Position numbers and translations under genes: made by a program
Notes under the pieces: model-generated
The model's input: only the letters and a program-made list of their open reading frames with translations
Told to the model about the DNA's origin: nothing
The model's database searches: none
Source of the DNA: Pseudomonas viridiflava
Lineage (GTDB): Bacteria; Pseudomonadota; Gammaproteobacteria; Pseudomonadales; Pseudomonadaceae
NCBI RefSeq assembly: GCF_900601905.1
Contig: NZ_UWFA01000475.1
Location: 124,001 to 188,000, forward strand
Length of the DNA stretch: 64,000 nt
Reading direction: 5' to 3'
Part shown: positions 16,137 through 25,371 of the stretch, one piece after another
Layout: each line of letters begins with the position of its first letter
How positions within the stretch are numbered: the first letter of the stretch is position 1

Positions 16137-18056
16137 TCAAACCCTGAACCGGCTCACCATCGTCTGCAGCTGGTTGCCCAGGCGGGCGAGTTCAACGCTG
16201 GAGGCGGCGGTTTCTTCGCTGGCCGAGGCGGTCTGCTCGGAGATATCGCGCACGCTGATGATGCTGCGGCTGATCTCTTCGGCCACTGAACTTTGTTGTT
16301 CGGCCGCTGCGGCGATCTGCTGGTTCATGGCCTGGATGCTGGACACTGTCTGCGTGATGCTGCTCAGCGAGCTGCCGGCCTTGCGGGTCAGGTTGACGCT
16401 GCTGTCGGTCAGCTCGCGGCTGCTGAGCATGATGCTCGACACCTGCCGTGTGCCGTTTTGCAGACCGCTGACCAGGCTTTCGATCTCTTTGGTTGATTCC
16501 TGGGTGCGCTGCGCCAGGCCGCGAACTTCGTCGGCGACCACTGCAAAGCCACGGCCCGCTTCACCTGCGCGGGCGGCTTCGATGGCAGCGTTGAGCGCCA
16601 GCAGATTGGTCTGTTCGGCAACGGCCTTGATGACGTCCATGACTTTGCCGATCTTGTCGCTTTCCTGCTCCAGCTGCGTCATCGCCTCGGCCGAACGCAC
16701 CACTTCGGCGGCCAGGCGTTCGATCTGCGCCACCGCTTCGATGACCACTTTGTCGCCCGCGCGGGCTTCGGTGTCGGCAGCCGATGCGGCTAGCGAAGCC
16801 TGCTCGGCGTTGCGCGCCACTTCCTGAACCGTGGCCGACATTTCATTCATGGCGGTGGCGACTTGATCGGTCTCGACTTTCTGGCTGTTGACCCCGGCGC
16901 TGGTTTGCTCGGTGACGGCCGACAACTGCTGAGCCGCGCTGGCAATCTGCGTGACGCCATCACGAATGCCGCCGATCAGGTCGCGCAGGGTGCTGCCCAT
17001 GCGTTGAATGCCTTGCTGCAGTTCGCCCAGTTCGTCGCGACGGGTCACAACCACGTTGTGTGACAGGTCTCCGGACGCAATGCGATCGACCACCCGCAAA
17101 GTGTCCTGCAACGGCCGAGTGATTTGTCGGGTGATGATCATGGCCGCGAGAACGCCCAGTACCAGAGCCAGCAGGGTGAAGGTGATTTGCAGCGTCAGGG
17201 CCCGGTCGGTGTTCTGTTCGCGCGCCGTGAGCTGGAAGTCATACAGCTCATTGCTCACTTTGGTGATCGCCTGGCCCTGAGCTTTGGCTGCCTGGCGTGC
17301 GCTGACCAGGTCGGCATTGATCAGCGTGAAGCGTTGCACGGTGTCGCGGTAGCTGATCAGCGCGGTTTCGAGTTGCTTGAGGGTGTCAGCATGATCGGCA
17401 CTGAACCTGGCGTTCAACGCGGCCATGCCCTTGATGGCGACTTCAAGTTGGCGGGTGGCATTTTCCTGTGTTGCGGGTGAGGGGTTGCCCGTATAGCCGC
17501 GCACCTCGTAACGCACCAGAGTCAGGTTTTCCCTGGCGGTGATGATGTCCTGCCAGGCCTGAAAGCGCTCCAGAGAAATGGGCATCTCGTTCACATCCTC
17601 CACGATCAGGCTGATCAGCTCGAAGCCTTTTGAGGCATACACGCCCATTTCCTTGCGTGCGGCGGTATCGGCCCGGTAAGCCTCACGCATTCTGTTCAGG
17701 GATTTCTGATAGTCGGCGGTCAGGCTGTCGATCTTCTTCAGATTGTCCAGGTTGATCGCGGCCTTGAGCACAGTCTGAAGCTTCTTTTGCTCTGCATTGA
17801 AAAGATTCAGGGCGGCCTGCGCCGCTTCACCGGCGCTTTCATCGCCTTTGTCGACGACGTACTGCAGACGTGCCGAGTTCAGATCATCAAGTAGCGCGTT
17901 CAGCTCAGAAATGTCGACCATTCGGTCGCTGCGTTCGATCAATTTGCTGATGCTGCCCCAGCCGACCGTCGCCAGAAGCGCGGTCAGTACCAGCACCACA
18001 CCGAAGCCCAGCGCCAGTTTCATTTTTACACTGATGTTTGCAAACCATGTGTTCAT
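16137..18056 (-). CDS. Methyl-accepting chemotaxis protein with HBM sensor domain (McpS-like)
   Basis: The product is 639 residues. TM1 lies around residues 12-32 and a helical periplasmic domain of about 250 residues fits the helical bimodular (HBM) type. TM2 (LTLQITFTLLALVLGVLAAM) is near 285-305, followed by a HAMP domain (ITRPLQDTLRVVDRIASGDL). The cytoplasmic domain contains the hairpin tip EQTNLLALNAAIEAARAGEA. HBM receptors such as P. putida McpS sense organic acids, and this one may do so, but ligand residues cannot be assigned. The signalling half is nearly identical to the neighbouring receptor at 18315-20237, while the sensor halves differ. No CheB/CheR-tethering pentapeptide is seen; the C-terminus is TMVSRFRV. 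Confidence 0.92.
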   Translation of the reverse strand: MNTWFANISVKMKLALGFGVVLVLTALLATVGWGSISKLIERSDRMVDISELNALLDDLNSARLQYVVDKGDESAGEAAQAALNLFNAEQKKLQTVLKAAINLDNLKKIDSLTADYQKSLNRMREAYRADTAARKEMGVYASKGFELISLIVEDVNEMPISLERFQAWQDIITARENLTLVRYEVRGYTGNPSPATQENATRQLEVAIKGMAALNARFSADHADTLKQLETALISYRDTVQRFTLINADLVSARQAAKAQGQAITKVSNELYDFQLTAREQNTDRALTLQITFTLLALVLGVLAAMIITRQITRPLQDTLRVVDRIASGDLSHNVVVTRRDELGELQQGIQRMGSTLRDLIGGIRDGVTQIASAAQQLSAVTEQTSAGVNSQKVETDQVATAMNEMSATVQEVARNAEQASLAASAADTEARAGDKVVIEAVAQIERLAAEVVRSAEAMTQLEQESDKIGKVMDVIKAVAEQTNLLALNAAIEAARAGEAGRGFAVVADEVRGLAQRTQESTKEIESLVSGLQNGTRQVSSIMLSSRELTDSSVNLTRKAGSSLSSITQTVSSIQAMNQQIAAAAEQQSSVAEEISRSIISVRDISEQTASASEETAASSVELARLGNQLQTMVSRFRV

Positions 18057-18255
18057 GACTTTCCTTGGATTTCGACCGGGGCGGGTGTGAAGGCAGCAAC
18101 TCAGATCAAGAAGCCGCTCACTGACGGCATGAACTCAACCGAATTGATATATATGAATGCATGAATAGCAAATAATATGGCGATGAGCCATCATTATTTT
18201 GACGTCAGATTATTTGCGCGATCAAAGGATTCAGGGACTGTGCGTCCAGAACGCT

Positions 18256-18280
18256 CAAGCCCGGCAATGAGCCGGGCTTG
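18256..18280 (-). terminator. Hairpin after the second chemoreceptor gene, possible terminator
   Basis: A perfect 10-base-pair stem CAAGCCCGGC/GCCGGGCTTG with an AATGA loop lies 35 bases past the stop of the upstream chemoreceptor. There is no T-run after it on the minus strand, so it may be a weak or factor-assisted terminator. Confidence 0.5.
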
Positions 18281-18314
18281 AGGTGTGTTGCGGGTGTGGT
18301 TGTAAGGTCGGGAA

Positions 18315-20237
18315 TCAGACCTTGAAGTGGCTGACCATCATTTGCAGTTGGCCGCCCAGGCGGGCCAGTTCAACGCTGGAGGCGGCGGTTTCTTCACTGG
18401 CCGAAGCGGTCTGCTCGGACACGTCGCGCACATTGATGATGCTGCGGCTGATTTCCTCGGCCACGGCACTTTGCTCCTCGGCTGCGGCGGCAATCTGCTG
18501 GTTCATCGCCTGGATGTTGGACACCGTCAGGGTGATGCTTTCCAGCGAGGTGCCCGCTTTACGCGTGAGGGTCACACTGCTTTCGGTCAGCTCGCGGCTG
18601 CTGAGCATGATGCTCGACACTTGTCGCGTGCCGTTCTGCAGGCCGGCCACCAGTGCTTCGATTTCTTCGGTGGATTTCTGCGTGCGTTGCGCCAGGCCGC
18701 GAACTTCATCGGCTACCACCGCAAAACCACGACCGGCTTCACCGGCACGCGCTGCTTCGATCGCCGCATTGAGCGCCAGCAGGTTGGTCTGCTCGGCGAC
18801 GGCCTTGATCACATCCATCACCTTGCCGATCTTGTCGCTTTCCAGCTCCAGCTGGCCCATCGCGTCGGAAGAACGCACCACTTCAGCCGCCAGACGTTCG
18901 ATCTGCACGATCGCTTCACCAACCACCTTGTCGCCTGCACGGGCTTCTTTGTCCGCCGTGGAGGCTGCTTGCGACGCCTGTTCAGCGTTGCGAGCAACTT
19001 CCTGCACGGTGGCCGACATTTCGTGCATGGCCGTGGCCACCTGATCGGTTTCCACTTTCTGGGCGTTTACACCGGCGCTGGTCTGCTCGGTTACGGCCGA
19101 GAGCTCTTCAGCGGCGCTGGCGATCTGCACCACGCTGTCGCGGATCCCGCCGATCAGGTCGCGCAACGTGCTGCCCATGCGCTGAATGCCTTGTTGCAAT
19201 TCACCCAGTTCGTCGCGACGGGTCACGACCAGGTTCTGGGTCAGGTCGCCGGATGCGATGCGCTCGACAACCAGCAGGGTGTCCTGCAGCGGGCGGGTAA
19301 TCTGGCGGGTGATGATCACGGCAGCCAGCACACCGAGAAGCAAGGCGATCAGGGTGCAGATCAACTGCATGTTGCGTGCATCGGCGCTTTCGATATCGCG
19401 GCGATCCAGCTGGATCTTGTACATCTCGTCGCTGAGCTTGACGATGGTCTGCCCCTGGACCGTCATGTTTTTACGCAAGGTGGCGAGGTCGTTGACGGTG
19501 TTCTTGAAGCTCCCCAGCGCGCTGCGATAGTTGCCGAGCACCGTTTCCAGCTGCTTGAGGCGCTCTGCCTGAGTGCCGGTGAAGGCGCTATTGAACGCTT
19601 GCAGGCGCTTGATCGCATCATCGATCTGGCCGAGGGCTTTCTTCTCGTTTTCGGCGCTGGTATTGCCGGTGTAGCCACGGGTTTCGTAGCGTACTCGCAG
19701 CAGGTCTTCGCGAACCGTGGTGATGGCCTGGAATTGCTCGAAGCGGCGCTCTTCATCGGCGCCCATTTTCAGCACATCAGCGTTGATCTGGTCGATCAGG
19801 GCGTTGCCCTTGTCGGCGTTGCTGCCCAGTTCATCACGCACGCTGTTGCTGGCTTTGTAGCCGGCGCGCATGGCACTCAGGCCTTTTTCGTATTCGGCAA
19901 TGACCGTGCTCAATTGCTGCAGCAAGGCGACGTTTTCCGGGCTCTTGAAACTCTTCAGCAGTTTTTCCTGTTGGGCCTTGAAGCCATCGAGCGCGACCTG
20001 CACGGTCTGGGCAACGGTGTCATCCCCATCAGCCACCATGTATTGCAGGCGCGTCACCCGCAACTTGGTCAACTGAGCGTTAAGCTCGGTGATGTCACTC
20101 ATCCAGTTACTGCGGTCGATGAGTTTGCTCAGACTGTTCCAGCCAGTCAGAGCGAGAATGGCAGTAAAAATCAAAACCAACCCGAAACCCAGGGCCAGCT
20201 TCATGTTCACGCTGATGTTGGCAAACCAGCTGTTCAT
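18315..20237 (-). CDS. Methyl-accepting chemotaxis protein with HBM sensor domain, tandem paralogue
   Basis: The product is 640 residues with the same plan as its downstream neighbour. TM1 is near residues 12-32, a roughly 250-residue helical periplasmic domain follows, TM2 is near 283-305 (LICTLIALLLGVLAAVIITR), then HAMP and the signalling domain with EQTNLLALNAAIEAARAGEA. From the HAMP domain on, the two proteins differ at few positions; the periplasmic halves share short anchors such as RYE.RGYTGN and ITELNAQL but have clearly diverged. This pattern suggests duplication with selection for different ligands. A FliA-like promoter lies about 90 bases upstream of the start. The two genes are 258 bases apart and could be transcribed separately. 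Confidence 0.92.
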   Translation of the reverse strand: MNSWFANISVNMKLALGFGLVLIFTAILALTGWNSLSKLIDRSNWMSDITELNAQLTKLRVTRLQYMVADGDDTVAQTVQVALDGFKAQQEKLLKSFKSPENVALLQQLSTVIAEYEKGLSAMRAGYKASNSVRDELGSNADKGNALIDQINADVLKMGADEERRFEQFQAITTVREDLLRVRYETRGYTGNTSAENEKKALGQIDDAIKRLQAFNSAFTGTQAERLKQLETVLGNYRSALGSFKNTVNDLATLRKNMTVQGQTIVKLSDEMYKIQLDRRDIESADARNMQLICTLIALLLGVLAAVIITRQITRPLQDTLLVVERIASGDLTQNLVVTRRDELGELQQGIQRMGSTLRDLIGGIRDSVVQIASAAEELSAVTEQTSAGVNAQKVETDQVATAMHEMSATVQEVARNAEQASQAASTADKEARAGDKVVGEAIVQIERLAAEVVRSSDAMGQLELESDKIGKVMDVIKAVAEQTNLLALNAAIEAARAGEAGRGFAVVADEVRGLAQRTQKSTEEIEALVAGLQNGTRQVSSIMLSSRELTESSVTLTRKAGTSLESITLTVSNIQAMNQQIAAAAEEQSAVAEEISRSIINVRDVSEQTASASEETAASSVELARLGGQLQMMVSHFKV

Positions 20238-20326
20238 TGTGTTTCTCCACGAATGTCATTTCTTTTCAAGGTCAGTCACAGCCGGAAGATTGTTTTTTTA
20301 AGCCAGCAAAGCACCTGCACATCAGC

Positions 20327-20353
20327 CTATCGGCGGGTAACTGAATAACCTGA
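20327..20353 (-). promoter_or_regulatory. Candidate FliA (sigma-28) promoter for the upstream chemoreceptor gene
   Basis: Read on the minus strand, TCAGGTTA (20353-20346), an 11-base spacer and GCCGATAG (20334-20327) match the flagellar sigma consensus TAAAGTTT-N11-GCCGATAA well in the -10 box and in spacing, and moderately in the -35 box. Its distance from the start (20237) gives a leader of about 80 bases. Chemoreceptors are commonly FliA-dependent. Confidence 0.5.
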
Positions 20354-20487
20354 AGGTTGCCCTCTAAAAAGTGACCAGCCAGTTCCAATGGTTTGCCGGA
20401 GACAAGTCAGCCCTCCGCAAAAGTTATAAAGGTTAGCTGTTGGCCTGATTTTCGACGCTCTTTAAAACTTCGCCCTTAACCATTCTT

Positions 20488-20503
20488 TTATTGGATCCAA
20501 TAA
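20488..20503. promoter_or_regulatory. Perfect 16-base palindrome upstream of the GGDEF-EAL gene
   Basis: TTATTGGATCCAATAA is fully self-complementary and sits 185 bases before the chosen start at 20688, in the 450-base gap between the divergent chemoreceptor and GGDEF-EAL genes. It could be an operator. I see nothing else certain in this gap apart from the FliA-like promoter. Confidence 0.35.
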
Positions 20504-20687
20504 CGTTGCCAGCAGGTTATTGAGACGCGTTCCATCTATAAAAGGTCAAAATGCCACTATTCGTCGGAAATATTACAGAAAGACTTTTTCAAGCCGACAC
20601 GAATGTACGTGCGCACTGTCAACACTGCTCGCAAGCCAAGTCGGAAGGGATAATTCGATTGGTGGTCACCTCTTTAGAGCAACCTTG

Positions 20688-22628
20688 ATGAACAAAACAC
20701 TGCTGGGAAAGTTACGCTCCCTCATGTCCGTCCCGCATGACAACCCTGGCCTGATCAAAGCGCAATACATCGCGCTGTCCCGGCAGCTGCCGATGATGTA
20801 CTTCATCCTGCTGGTCAACACCCTGGTCCTCGCGGGCACGCACTACAAAGCGGCACCGCTGTGGCTGGTGATTGGCTGCCCGTTGCTGATGACTGTGTTC
20901 GGCATCAAGCGTGCGGTGCAGTGGTGGAGGTCGCGAACGACCCTGCCCAGCCCCGAGTGCATGCTCGCGGCGCTGCGGCGCACCAACCACCTGGCGCCGT
21001 TAGTCGCCCTGGCGTTCACCGGCTGGTCGCTGGCGCTGTTCCCGTATGGCGACGTCTACAACCAGACCCACGTTGCCTTTTATATGGCGATCACGGTGAT
21101 TGCCTGCATCTTTTGCATGATGCACTTGCTGCCCGCCGCGCTGGCCACCACCGTCGTGGTCAATACCGCCTTTGTGGTGTTCTTCGGCACCAGCAACAAC
21201 ATCACCTATATCGCTACCGCCATTGACGTGCTGCTGGTGTCCATCGCCATGTTGTCGATCCTCAAAAGCCAGTACGGGGATTTCACTCGGCTGGTGAACA
21301 TGCAGGCGCGTACCGAGAAGCTCAGCAACGAGAACCAGCAGATGGCCAACCTGGACAGCCTGACTGGGCTGGCCAACCGTCGCAAATTTTTCACGCGCCT
21401 GGATCTGGTGCTCGCCGACGCTCGTGTCAATCATAAGCGGCTGGCGGTAGGGCTGATTGATCTGGATGGCTTCAAACCGGTCAATGACCTGTACGGTCAC
21501 AGTGTCGGCGACAAGTTGTTGTATCAGGTGGGTAAGCGGCTCACCGGTTTGCTGGAGGACGGCGTGCATCTGGCCCGGCTGGGGGGCGATGAGTTTGCGC
21601 TGATCATTCCCGACGCCAAGAGCGATGAGCAGTTGCTGGCTTTCGGCGAGGAAATCTGTGCGCGCATGCGCGAGCCTTTCATTCTGGTGGATATACCGAT
21701 CCAGATCAGTGCCTCATTGGGGATGGCGACCTTTCCCGATCTGGCTGGCAGTGAAACGGAAATCTATGAATACGCCGACTACGCGCTCTACCAGAGCAAG
21801 CGCAACCGGCCCGGCACGGTGTGTCTGTTCTGCGCCGCGCACCGCCAGCAGCTCAACCGGCAAGGGCTGACCGAGCAGGCCTTGCGCCGCGCAGATCTGG
21901 AAGATGAGTTCTATCTGGTGTTTCAGCCCATCGTGGATATCCATACGCAGCGCACCGTGGCTTTTGAAGCCCTGGCCCGCTGGCAAAGCCGGGAACTGGG
22001 CAACGTGCAGCCCTGTGAATTCATCCCCATCGCCGAGCGTATCGGCATGGTCAACCGCCTCACCGTGCCGCTGCTGACCAAAGCCCTGCGGGCCGCCGTT
22101 GCCTGGCCCGAGGGCGTTCGGTTGTCTTTTAATCTGTCAGCCCACGACTGCGGCTCGGAAGAGGCCGCGCAACAGATTGCGCGGATCATCAGGGAAAGTT
22201 CCTTCGATCCGTCCTGCGTGGATCTGGAAATCACCGAGACGGCGGTGATTCAAGACCTGGCGCAAACCCAGCGAGCGATTGCCCTGTTTCGCGGCCTGGG
22301 ATGCGGTATCTCGCTGGATGACTTCGGCACCGGCTATTCAAGCCTGAGCCAGATTCACGCGTTGTCCCTGACCAAGCTCAAGGTCGACCGCACCTTTGTC
22401 ACCGACATCCACCTCAACCCGGCGAGCTTCAAGATCGTCAAATCGCTGCTGGCGCTGTGTGCCGACATGCAGCTGGAATGCATTGTCGAAGGCGTGGAAA
22501 CCGAAGATGAACTCACCGCCCTGAAAAGCCTGGGCTGTGCGCGTGCCCAGGGCTACCTGTTCTCGCGGCCGATGCCTGCAACCCAGATCGGCCTGTGGTT
22601 TGAGGGTGAGCGGGTCGGGGCGGTGTAG
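20688..22628 (+). CDS. Membrane-bound GGDEF-EAL cyclic-di-GMP enzyme
   Basis: The product is 646 residues from the ATG at 20688; an in-frame start at 20520 would add a basic 56-residue leader without domain. An N-terminal membrane domain of five or six helices (residues about 20-190) precedes a GGDEF domain with intact RLGGDEFALI and an EAL domain with FEALARW, FNLSAHD, EITETAV, LDDFGTGYSS and VEGVET. Both catalytic sites look complete, so it may both make and break cyclic-di-GMP, or use one site for GTP sensing. The inhibitory RxxD site before GGDEF is absent (EDGV at that place). It is divergent from the chemoreceptor gene, consistent with a role in motility control. Confidence 0.9.
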   Translation: MNKTLLGKLRSLMSVPHDNPGLIKAQYIALSRQLPMMYFILLVNTLVLAGTHYKAAPLWLVIGCPLLMTVFGIKRAVQWWRSRTTLPSPECMLAALRRTNHLAPLVALAFTGWSLALFPYGDVYNQTHVAFYMAITVIACIFCMMHLLPAALATTVVVNTAFVVFFGTSNNITYIATAIDVLLVSIAMLSILKSQYGDFTRLVNMQARTEKLSNENQQMANLDSLTGLANRRKFFTRLDLVLADARVNHKRLAVGLIDLDGFKPVNDLYGHSVGDKLLYQVGKRLTGLLEDGVHLARLGGDEFALIIPDAKSDEQLLAFGEEICARMREPFILVDIPIQISASLGMATFPDLAGSETEIYEYADYALYQSKRNRPGTVCLFCAAHRQQLNRQGLTEQALRRADLEDEFYLVFQPIVDIHTQRTVAFEALARWQSRELGNVQPCEFIPIAERIGMVNRLTVPLLTKALRAAVAWPEGVRLSFNLSAHDCGSEEAAQQIARIIRESSFDPSCVDLEITETAVIQDLAQTQRAIALFRGLGCGISLDDFGTGYSSLSQIHALSLTKLKVDRTFVTDIHLNPASFKIVKSLLALCADMQLECIVEGVETEDELTALKSLGCARAQGYLFSRPMPATQIGLWFEGERVGAV

Positions 22629-22649
22629 CAGTCCTTCGCGCGGCGTTGC

Positions 22650-23600
22650 TCATCGTCCGGCAAACTGCACTTCAGGGGTCTGGCCCATCAGTAACCCCTG
22701 ATTCAACTCCGTCACCTCCCGAATGTAATCCCACAGCACTGTGATCCGCTTGAGCTTGCGCAAGTCTTCGCGGCAATACATCCAGAAGTGCCGGGTGATG
22801 TTCACTTCGTCTGCCAGCACCGGGATCAGCCGAGGGTCCTGAGCGGCGAGGAAGCACGGCAGGATCGCCAGTGCGCGGCCTTGCAGCGCTGCCTGGTACT
22901 GGGCGATGACGCTGGTGCTGCGCAGTTGCGCCTGGGCGCCAGGCAGCAGGTTGCTCAGGTACAGCAGCTCGGAACTGAACGCCAGGTCATCCACATAACT
23001 GATGAACGTATGCCGGGCCAGATCGGCACTGCTGTTCAGCGGCGCATGGCTGTCGAGGTAGGCCTGGGTCGCGTACAGCCGCAGGTTGTAGTCGCACAGT
23101 TTGCAGCAGACATAAGGCCCGTGTTCCGGGCGCTCCAGGGCAATGACGATATCCGCTTCGCGCTTGGACAGGCTGATGAAGTGCGGCAGCGGCAGGATAT
23201 CCACCGAGATTTCGGGGTAGCGCTCAAGAAAGTGGCTGAGTTGCGGGGTGATGAAAAAACTCCCGAAGCCTTCGGTACACCCCACCCGCATGTGTCCGGA
23301 CAACGCCAGGCCGGAACCGGAAACCTGCTCGCAGGCCAGGTGCAAGGTGCTTTCAATCGACTCGGCATAACCCAGCAGTCGCTGCCCTTCAGCGGTGAAG
23401 ACAAAGCCATTGGTGCGGGATTTTTCGAACAGCAGCGTGCCGAGTGAATTTTCCAGTGAGGTGATGCGCCGGGACACAGTGGTGTAGTCGACGCCCAGGC
23501 GCTTGGCGGCGCTGCTGGCCTTGCGGGTACGCGCTACTTCGAGGAAAAACTTCAAGTCATCCCAGTTGAGCAGGCTCAGTGACGTAAGGCTTTTTTGCAT
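22650..23600 (-). CDS. LysR-family transcriptional regulator, next to mmsAB
   Basis: The product is 316 residues from the ATG at 23600; the longer frame back to 23711 has no ribosome site and runs into the intergenic repeat. The N-terminal helix-turn-helix is FFLEVARTRKASSAAKRLG followed by TTVSRRITSLE, then a LysR substrate-binding domain. It is divergent from the mmsA pseudogene and mmsB, with a REPIN in the 252-base gap. LysR regulators often control the divergent gene, so it probably regulates valine/isobutyrate catabolism here, in contrast to the AraC-type MmsR known from P. aeruginosa. This is inference from position. Confidence 0.88.
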   Translation of the reverse strand: MQKSLTSLSLLNWDDLKFFLEVARTRKASSAAKRLGVDYTTVSRRITSLENSLGTLLFEKSRTNGFVFTAEGQRLLGYAESIESTLHLACEQVSGSGLALSGHMRVGCTEGFGSFFITPQLSHFLERYPEISVDILPLPHFISLSKREADIVIALERPEHGPYVCCKLCDYNLRLYATQAYLDSHAPLNSSADLARHTFISYVDDLAFSSELLYLSNLLPGAQAQLRSTSVIAQYQAALQGRALAILPCFLAAQDPRLIPVLADEVNITRHFWMYCREDLRKLKRITVLWDYIREVTELNQGLLMGQTPEVQFAGR

Positions 23601-23725
23601 GATGGACCTGCTTTTATGTGCGTTCTTGTTAGAAGTTTGCACATCTATACTCCAAAGCATTGTCCGCACCAATACCGAGTTTTCGTAGGTGATTGCGCCG
23701 AATATTTGCAATGAAATGATTTCGC

Positions 23726-23816
23726 CGTAGGAGCGGCTTTAGCCGCGAGCGATGGTGCGGACGATAAAAATCTAGCGCACAGGCCGATATCTTCGCGGCT
23801 AAAGCCGCTCCTACGG
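23726..23816. repeat. REPIN (gtaggagcggc family)
   Basis: Inverted arms cgtaggagcggctttagccg and cggctaaagccgctcctacg lie about 50 bases apart, between the LysR gene and mmsA. This position is close to where the divergent promoters should be. Confidence 0.88.
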
Positions 23817-23852
23817 GGCCGTGCTTATAACAATAATCAAGCGGAGGACTTT

Positions 23853-25306
23853 ATGAACCACGCAACGCACCCAGCCATCGAGCGGGTCAGAATGCTGATC
23901 GACGGCGAATGGGTCGAATCGCAAAGCACTGAGTGGCTCGACATCATCAATCCGGCGACTCAGCAAGTGCTGGCCCAGGTGCCTTTTGCGACGGCGAGCG
24001 AAGTCGACGCCGCGGTGGCCGCCGCTCAGCGCGCCTTTCTGACCTGGCGACACACCCCGGTCGGCGCGCGGATGCGCATCATGCTCAAGCTGCAGGCGTT
24101 GATCCGCGAGCATTCGCCGCGCATCGCCGCTGTGCTCAGCGCCGAGCAGGGCAAAACCATCGCCGATGCCGAGGGCGATATTTTTCGCGGGCTGGAAGTG
24201 GTGGAGCACGCCTGCTCCATCGGCAGCCTGCAAATGGGCGAGTTTGCCGAGAACGTAGCGGGTGGCGTCGACACCTACACCTTGCGTCAGCCCCGATGGC
24301 CATCGCCTGCGGCAATACCTTTGTGCTCAAGCCTTCCGAGCAGGACCCGATGTCGACCCTGTTGCTGGTGGAGCTGGCTGTTGAAGCCGGAGTGCCGCCT
24401 GGCGTGCTCAATGTCGTGCATGGCGGCAAGGAGGTGGTCGACGCGCTTTGTACCCACAAGGACATCAAGGCGCTGTCGTTCGTCGGTTCCACGGCCGTGG
24501 GCACCCATGTTTACGAGCTGGCAGGGCGGCACGGCAAGCGTGTGCAGTCGATGATGGGCGCCAAGAACCACGCCGTTGTGCTACCCGACGCCAATCGTCA
24601 GCAAACCTTGAATGCGCTGGTGGGGGCAGGTTTTGGTGCCGCCGGGCAGCGCTGTATGGCCACTTCGGTGGTGGTGCTGGTGGGCGCCGCGAAACAGTGG
24701 TTGCCGGACCTTAAAGCGCTGGCACAGCAGCTTAAGGTCAATGCCGGGAGCGAACCAGGCACTGACGTCGGGCCGGTGATTTCCCGCCGCGCCAGACAGC
24801 GGATTGTCGAGCTGATCGACAGCGGCGTGCGCGAAGGGGCCACCCTGGAGCTGGACGGTCGCGAAATCAAGGTCCCAGGGTTCGAGGACGGTAATTTCGT
24901 CGGCCCTACGCTGTTCTCCGGCGTGACCACCGAGATGCAGATCTACACCCAGGAAATCTTCGGCCCGGTGCTGGTGGTGCTGGAAGTCGACACCCTGGAT
25001 CAGGCCATCGCACTGGTCAACGCCAATCCGTTTGGCAACGGCACCGGTCTGTTCACTCAGAGCGGCGCGGCGGCGCGCAAATTCCAGAGCGAAATCGACG
25101 TCGGCCAGGTGGGCATCAACATCCCGATCCCGGTGCCCGTGCCGTTCTTCAGCTTCACCGGTTCACGCGGTTCCAAGCTGGGCGACCTGGGCCCGTACGG
25201 CAAACAGGTGGTGCAGTTCTACACTCAGACCAAGACCGTCACCGCCCGCTGGTTTGATGACGACAGCGTGAATGACGGGGTCAATACGACGATTAATTTG
25301 AAGTAG
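23853..25306 (+). pseudogene. mmsA: Methylmalonate-semialdehyde dehydrogenase, broken by an internal deletion
   Basis: The reading frame starts at the ATG 23853 (GGAGG upstream) and is a good MmsA N-terminus to TYTLRQP at about 24293. The protein homology then continues in another frame from PMAIACGNTFVLKPSEQDP to the stop at 25306. MmsA proteins have about 21 residues between RQP and P-x-AIACGN, including the TPFNFP motif with the catalytic-site Asn. Here that block is missing and the frame shift equals one base modulo three, which fits a deletion of about 64 bases. Translation in the first frame runs into unrelated sequence and stops at 24554. The catalytic Cys region (GAAGQRCMA) is intact but out of frame. 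The enzyme normally converts methylmalonate semialdehyde to propionyl-CoA in valine and inositol breakdown. An assembly error is the alternative. Confidence 0.85.
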
Positions 25307-25371
25307 GTTGCATGTCGAATGATGGCCTGCTGTGGGGACTGTGACATGAACAACTCGCCAAGGAGAACACC

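Noticed and set aside
18327..20348. A 673-codon plus-strand open frame covering the second chemoreceptor
   Set aside because: It lies opposite a full-length chemoreceptor with intact motifs, has low-complexity His/Gly/Leu-rich sequence and no domain; it is a shadow of GC-rich codon use.
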